From Bacillota bacterium (GTDB lineage Bacteria > Bacillota > Clostridia > Tissierellales > Peptoniphilaceae), in NCBI GenBank assembly GCA_023393715.1, contig JAEXCD010000038.1, positions 1-28,258 on the forward strand: 28,258 bases of DNA, in the 5' to 3' direction. Made by a program: the position numbers and the translations under genes. The notes under the pieces were generated by a model, which saw nothing but the letters and a program-made list of their open reading frames with translations, had not been told where the DNA came from and made no database searches. How positions within the stretch are numbered: the stretch's first letter is position 1; every line of letters starts with the position of its first letter. This document shows, one piece after another, positions 24,185 to 28,258 of this stretch.

Positions 24185-25233
24185 TGAATTACTTTTGCTG
24201 TGACTATCACGAGGGCGCCGCGGATTCGGTAATGCGGGCGCTGCAGGAGACAAATTTCGAACAAAGCGTCGGCTACGGAAGGGACGCATACTGCGAGGAG
24301 GCGCGTGCGCTGATCGCTTCGAAGCTGGGCGCTTTTTCCGGGGAAGTTCATTTTGTCGTCGGCGGGACGCAGGCAAATGCGACGGTGATCGCGGCCGGGC
24401 TTGCGCCCTATCAGGGCGTGATTTGTGCGCAGAGCGGTCATATTAACGTACACGAGACGGGCGCAGTGGAAGCGACCGGCCATAAATGTCTCGCCGTAGA
24501 AGGCGATGAGCTCGGGCGCGTTCGCCCCGAGGCGGTTCGGACTGTCTTAGAAAGCCACTTTGCGCACGGCGAAAACGAGCATGAGGTGATGCCGGGGATG
24601 CTTTATATCTCCAACACGACGGAGGCCGGCGGCATCTATACCCGAAAAGAGCTGAGAGAGCTCCGCGCGCTGTGCGACGAATACGGTCTTTTACTGTTTT
24701 TGGACGGTGCGCGGCTCGGTTATGCGCTGAGGACGCCGGGCAATGATCTGACACTGGCAGATTTGGCCGCTTTTTGCGACGCCTTTACCATCGGCGGCAC
24801 AAAGCAGGGGCTCCTCTTCGGCGAAGCCATCGTACTGTCGAGGCCCGAGCGGTTCCCCCATTTTCGTTATATGATAAAGCGTCAGGGCGGTATGCTCGCC
24901 AAGGGACGTCTCTTAGGACTTCAATTCAAAGCAATCTTCGAATGCGATGAGTATTTCGAACTCGCCGGACGGGCGGTGAATCAAGCATTGCAGATTCGTC
25001 AGGCTCTTTTGGCGGCGGGAATCGCTTCGGACGTCGACTCCCTGAGCAATCAACAGTTTTTCTTTTTGCCCCGGTCGCTCGATGAGGCATTAAAGGCGGA
25101 CTTCGCATTTGAACGGGCTGCTGAGACAGAGGAAGGCGTGCACGTGCGCATTTGCACCTCGTGGGCGACGCCGCCGGAACGAACGCAGGCGTTGATTTCA
25201 GCAATTCAACGCTGGCACGGGAACGAGGCGTAA
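24184..25233 (+). CDS. Low-specificity L-threonine aldolase (PLP enzyme)
   Basis: This 349-residue fold-type I PLP enzyme of the beta-eliminating lyase/threonine aldolase group splits threonine or allo-threonine to glycine and acetaldehyde. The early GYGRDAYCEEA block is at about 30-40. Asp174 in FLDGARLGYAL would contact the pyridine nitrogen, and the Schiff-base lysine is Lys207 in TIGGTKQGLLFGEA. I start at the ATG at 24184, which overlaps the upp stop by one base; 24 in-frame codons upstream lie within upp and are rejected. No separate ribosome binding site is evident, supporting coupling. Stereospecificity cannot be read from sequence. Confidence 0.9.
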   Translation: MNYFCCDYHEGAADSVMRALQETNFEQSVGYGRDAYCEEARALIASKLGAFSGEVHFVVGGTQANATVIAAGLAPYQGVICAQSGHINVHETGAVEATGHKCLAVEGDELGRVRPEAVRTVLESHFAHGENEHEVMPGMLYISNTTEAGGIYTRKELRELRALCDEYGLLLFLDGARLGYALRTPGNDLTLADLAAFCDAFTIGGTKQGLLFGEAIVLSRPERFPHFRYMIKRQGGMLAKGRLLGLQFKAIFECDEYFELAGRAVNQALQIRQALLAAGIASDVDSLSNQQFFFLPRSLDEALKADFAFERAAETEEGVHVRICTSWATPPERTQALISAIQRWHGNEA

Positions 25234-25262
25234 CGAGGAACGCGGAGGGACGTTTTTTTCGG

Positions 25263-25268
25263 TATACT
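25263..25268 (+). promoter_or_regulatory. -10 element of murA promoter
   Basis: TATACT lies 40 bases before the murA GTG, in the only gap of this region. The -35 region is poor, so confidence is limited. It would give murA expression separate from the upstream group. Confidence 0.4.
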
Positions 25269-25307
25269 GAGAAAAACTCCTTCACGAGAGGGCCGAAGGA
25301 GGATGGC

Positions 25308-26579
25308 GTGAGATATATTAGAGTAGAGGAAAGCGGGCCGTTACGCGGCAGCGTTCGAATCAGCGGCGCGAAAAATGCAGCGCTGCCGATTTTAGCGGGC
25401 GCGCTGCTGGGAACGGAGCCGATTATTTTGGAAGAGGTTCCCATTTTGCGCGACGTACAGGTGATGCTGGAGGTGCTGCAGAGCCTGAATGTCAAGATCG
25501 AATATCGGGATGCGACAACCGTGGAGCTCGACGCCGGCGGCGTGATGAGCTTTGAGCCGCCGGGCGATCTGATGAATCAGATGCGTGCGTCGTTTCTCGT
25601 GATCGGTGCGTTGCTGGGGCGTTTTGGTATCGCGCGCGCAGAGATGCCGGGCGGCTGCAATATCGGCAAACGACCGATCGACCTTCATTTGAAGGGGTTC
25701 CGCGCATTGGGGGCAGAGATTATCGAAGAGCCGAATGCCATTACCGCGCGGGCGCCGAAGGACGGGCTGATCGGCAACAATGTGTACTTGGATTTTCCCT
25801 CGGTCGGGGCGACGCAAAATCTGATCATGGCCGCCTCGCTTGCGCGCGGGCAGAGCCGGATCGAAAACGCAGCAAAGGAACCGGAAATCGTCGATCTGGC
25901 CAATTTCCTGAACAAGATGGGCGCTCGCATTAAGGGCGCCGGAACGAGTACGATCATCATTACCGGGGTTCCCGCTTTGGGCGGTGCGGTACATACCATT
26001 ATTCCCGATCGCATCGAAGCGTCGACGTTTCTCGTCGGAGCGGCGATGACGCACGGACACGTCCGCGTCGAAAATGTCATTGCCTCGCATATCCGCCCGG
26101 TGCTCGCAAAGCTTACCGAGGTGGGCTGCGATGTCATCGAGCTCGACGAGGAGGACGCCATCGAGGTGTGTGCGGAAAACCGTACGCTGAAGGCGACGAA
26201 AATCCGAACGCTGCCGTACCCGGGCTTTCCGACCGACGTGCAGGCGCAGTTTATGGCTTTGATGACGGTTTGTGAAGGGCAGAGTCACGTCGAGGAAACG
26301 GTGTTCGAGAATCGCTTTATGCACGTGGAGGAGCTCGCCAAGATGGGGGCGCTGATTGCGACCGAGGGTCACGATGCGGTGATCCGGGGCGTGGACCGGC
26401 TCAACGGCGCAAAGGTCAACGCGACCGATCTGCGCGCCGGGGCGGCGCTCGTGCTGGCGGGACTGATCGCCAGGGGAACCACCGAGGTGCATAATGTGCA
26501 GCACATTGAGCGGGGGTATTACCAGTTGGCCGAAAAATTACAGGCTCTGGGCGGCAAGGCAGAACTGGTTGAACGATAG
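25308..26579 (+). CDS. murA: UDP-N-acetylglucosamine 1-carboxyvinyltransferase MurA
   Basis: This 423-residue enzyme performs the first committed step of peptidoglycan synthesis, moving enolpyruvate from PEP to UDP-GlcNAc. ISGAKNAALPIL lies near the N-terminus (about 18-29), and the catalytic loop MPGGCNIG (113-120) contains Cys117, the residue attacked by fosfomycin. The repeated inside-out barrel pattern continues to the C-terminal DLRAGAALVLAGL. The start is a GTG at 25308, placed 5 bases after AGGAGG; the frame is open further upstream but overlaps ltaE. An out-of-frame ATG at 25303 would give only two codons before TGA. A terminator begins at the stop codon. Confidence 0.96.
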   Translation: MRYIRVEESGPLRGSVRISGAKNAALPILAGALLGTEPIILEEVPILRDVQVMLEVLQSLNVKIEYRDATTVELDAGGVMSFEPPGDLMNQMRASFLVIGALLGRFGIARAEMPGGCNIGKRPIDLHLKGFRALGAEIIEEPNAITARAPKDGLIGNNVYLDFPSVGATQNLIMAASLARGQSRIENAAKEPEIVDLANFLNKMGARIKGAGTSTIIITGVPALGGAVHTIIPDRIEASTFLVGAAMTHGHVRVENVIASHIRPVLAKLTEVGCDVIELDEEDAIEVCAENRTLKATKIRTLPYPGFPTDVQAQFMALMTVCEGQSHVEETVFENRFMHVEELAKMGALIATEGHDAVIRGVDRLNGAKVNATDLRAGAALVLAGLIARGTTEVHNVQHIERGYYQLAEKLQALGGKAELVER

Positions 26580-26610
26580 AAAAGCGCGCGTTTTCGCGCG
26601 CTTTTCCCTT
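26579..26610 (+). terminator. Terminator of murA
   Basis: A perfect 12-bp stem (26579-26590 with 26595-26606) with loop TTTT starts at the last base of the murA stop codon. The tail is CTTTTCCCTT, a moderate U-tract, so some readthrough into recD2 is possible. Confidence 0.75.
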
Positions 26611-26621
26611 AAGGAGGAAGC

Positions 26622-28258
26622 ATGCGGGTTCAGGGATCGGTTTCTAAAATTCGGTTTCACAGCGACGCGTCGGGATGGACGGTCTTCGTATTGGATACGG
26701 AGGACGGCGCTTTGACCTGCGTAGGCGATTTTGTGAAGATTGAGGAGGGAGAAGCGTGGTGTCTCGACGGAGAGCTCCTTTTTCACGACCGATACGGTGA
26801 GCAGCTGCGCGTTCGCTCCGCTCAAAAGCTTGAACCGAAAACGGAGGCGCAGCTGGAGCGGTACCTGAGCTCGGGGCTGATTCCGCATATCGGGGCGAAG
26901 ACCGCCAAAAAGCTGGTGAAATTATTCGGCACGGAGGTGCTGCGCGTTCTGGCGGAGGATGAGCATGCACTTTTGCAGATTCGCGGCATCGGACGGACGA
27001 AGGCGCAGGCGATTCAAAAGGCCGTTCGGGAGCAGCAGGCGACGAGAGAGCTGGCGATTTTCTTTCAGGATCTCCACATCGGGCCGAAGCTTGCGGCGGA
27101 GATTTACCAGCGATACGGGATGCAGACGCAGGCGATTCTCAGGGAAAATCCCTATCGCCTGATCGAGGAAATTTCCGGCGTGGGCTTTCGGACGGCCGAT
27201 CGCATCGCGCAGCAAAACGGCCTGGCGGCCGATTCCGTCTTCCGCTGCAAGGCGGCGCTGGTCTACTGGATGGAGCAGGAAGCACTTTCGGCGGGAAACT
27301 GTTTTCTTTCCCGGGCGGAGCTCGAACAGGAAATCCAGAAGCTCCTGGGGGCGAATCTGACTCATTTTGATGAGGCGCTTTTTGAGCTGCAGATAAACGG
27401 AACGCTTTACGAGGAGCCGCACAGCGGACGCTGGTACCTGAATTCGATCTATCGGCTTGAAAATGAGGTCGCCTCGCGCGTGTGCCGGCTGCTTGATGTG
27501 GAGCGCACCGCAGAGGAGCTCACAGTCGACATGGAGCGCATTGAGCAGAAGATGAAGCTGCATTTGTCGGAACGCCAGAAATCGGCGGTGATGCAGGCGG
27601 CGGCCCATTCGGTGCTCGTGATTACCGGCGGACCGGGAACGGGCAAGACGACGATTTTGCGGGCCATTCTTGAAGTGTTTGACGAGAACCGGCTGGCGAC
27701 GGTGCTGGCTGCGCCGACGGGACGCGCGGCAAAGCGCATGGAGCAGTCGACGGGGCGCAGCGCGCAGACGATTCACCGGCTGCTGGGCTTTAAGGGCGGG
27801 AGCGATTCGAAAGGCCGCCTGCTTATCGAGCATGATGAAGACAATCCGCTGAGCTGTGACGCCGTCGTCATCGATGAAGCGAGTATGATGGACCTGTTTC
27901 TCATGGGCAGCCTCATGCAGGCGCTGCCGCCGGAGGCCCGTCTGATCTTTGTGGGCGATGTCGATCAGCTGCCGTCGGTGGGGCCGGGAAATGTTCTGAG
28001 GGATCTCATCGATTCGAAGCAGGTGCCGACGATTGCGCTCGATACGATTTACCGGCAGAGCGGGGCCTCGCTGATCGTGACAAACGCCCACCGAATCAAT
28101 CACGGTGCGGAACCGATCCTCAATCGGGGCGATCAGGATTTCTTTTTTCTCCCGGGAAAGGATTCGATGAATACGCTCGAATTGGTGGAGGATCTGGTGT
28201 GCCGCCGCCTTCCGGAGCATTATGGTCTGGAGCCGGGGAAAGATATTCAGGTTCTGGC
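26622..28258 (+). CDS. recD2: ATP-dependent 5'-3' DNA helicase RecD2, N-terminal part (3' end outside window)
   Basis: The frame is open from the ATG at 26622 (preceded by AAGGAGG) to the right edge, giving 545 residues of a protein that is usually about 720-750 long. It starts with the RecD2-type N-terminal OB-like segment (VQGSVSKIRF) and continues with tandem helix-hairpin-helix motifs (IPHIGAKTAKKL, IRGIGRTKAQAI, ISGVGFRTADRI). The SF1B motor follows: Walker A GGPGTGKT (336-343, Lys342), motif Ia APTGRAAKRM, motif II DEAS (418-421) and motif III GDVDQLPSVG. This is RecD2, which acts without RecBC in DNA repair, not the RecBCD subunit. A murA-recD2 neighbourhood is all the context visible. 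Confidence 0.95.
   Translation, partial: MRVQGSVSKIRFHSDASGWTVFVLDTEDGALTCVGDFVKIEEGEAWCLDGELLFHDRYGEQLRVRSAQKLEPKTEAQLERYLSSGLIPHIGAKTAKKLVKLFGTEVLRVLAEDEHALLQIRGIGRTKAQAIQKAVREQQATRELAIFFQDLHIGPKLAAEIYQRYGMQTQAILRENPYRLIEEISGVGFRTADRIAQQNGLAADSVFRCKAALVYWMEQEALSAGNCFLSRAELEQEIQKLLGANLTHFDEALFELQINGTLYEEPHSGRWYLNSIYRLENEVASRVCRLLDVERTAEELTVDMERIEQKMKLHLSERQKSAVMQAAAHSVLVITGGPGTGKTTILRAILEVFDENRLATVLAAPTGRAAKRMEQSTGRSAQTIHRLLGFKGGSDSKGRLLIEHDEDNPLSCDAVVIDEASMMDLFLMGSLMQALPPEARLIFVGDVDQLPSVGPGNVLRDLIDSKQVPTIALDTIYRQSGASLIVTNAHRINHGAEPILNRGDQDFFFLPGKDSMNTLELVEDLVCRRLPEHYGLEPGKDIQVL

Noticed and set aside
26922..28220. 432-codon minus-strand open frame at the right edge
   Set aside because: It lies entirely opposite RecD2, whose helicase motifs are unmistakable on the plus strand.

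Overview
The window looks like a chromosomal segment of a moderately GC-rich anaerobic Bacillota, class Clostridia or a Tissierellia-like relative. Several things point that way: strong AGGAGG ribosome binding sites, a GlpP antiterminator ending a glp operon that also carries a DUF1667 gene, a CBS/DRTGG-type family II pyrophosphatase, RecD2, and a YdjI-like SPFH protein. Apart from the left-hand gene fragment, base composition is uniform and I see no insertion sequence, prophage or CRISPR array. Species cannot be named from the sequence alone.

Layout. (1) Positions 1-387 hold the 3' end of an unrecognised gene, then a terminator and a minus-strand tRNA-Pro(GGG) with its own promoter and terminator. 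(2) Positions 899-1825 (+) encode a monoacylglycerol-lipase-like alpha/beta hydrolase with a cre-like site in its leader. It converges, through a 22-bp bidirectional terminator, on (3) a five-gene minus-strand glycerol operon (7066 down to 1882): a GlpA-like FAD enzyme with a [2Fe-2S] tail, an FAD/NAD oxidoreductase, a DUF1667 protein, GlpK and GlpP. The operon leader holds a strong intrinsic terminator ahead of the first gene, the expected target of GlpP. (4) Positions 7317-13796 (-) form an iron-chelate or heme type uptake operon: lipoprotein binding protein, two exporter-fold ABC half-transporters, FecCD permease and FecE-type ATPase. (5) Positions 14000-15778 (-) encode its likely regulator, an AraC-type HTH fused to a cytoplasmic copy of a binding-protein domain, organised like Bacillus subtilis Btr. 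The sensor domain is visibly related to the operon's own binding protein.

(6) mnmA and an SPFH/zinc-ribbon protein lie on the minus strand, the latter divergent from ftsH across a 462-bp gap. (7) The plus strand from 18812 to the right edge is housekeeping: ftsH; ppaC (CBS-pyrophosphatase), sua5/ywlC, upp and a threonine aldolase closely packed behind one promoter; murA with its own promoter and GTG start; and recD2 running off the window.

The most distinctive parts are the sensor-regulated uptake locus and the GlpP-attenuated glycerol operon next to a lipase-like gene that could feed it. Functional assignments come from motif recognition and gene context; no database search was possible.
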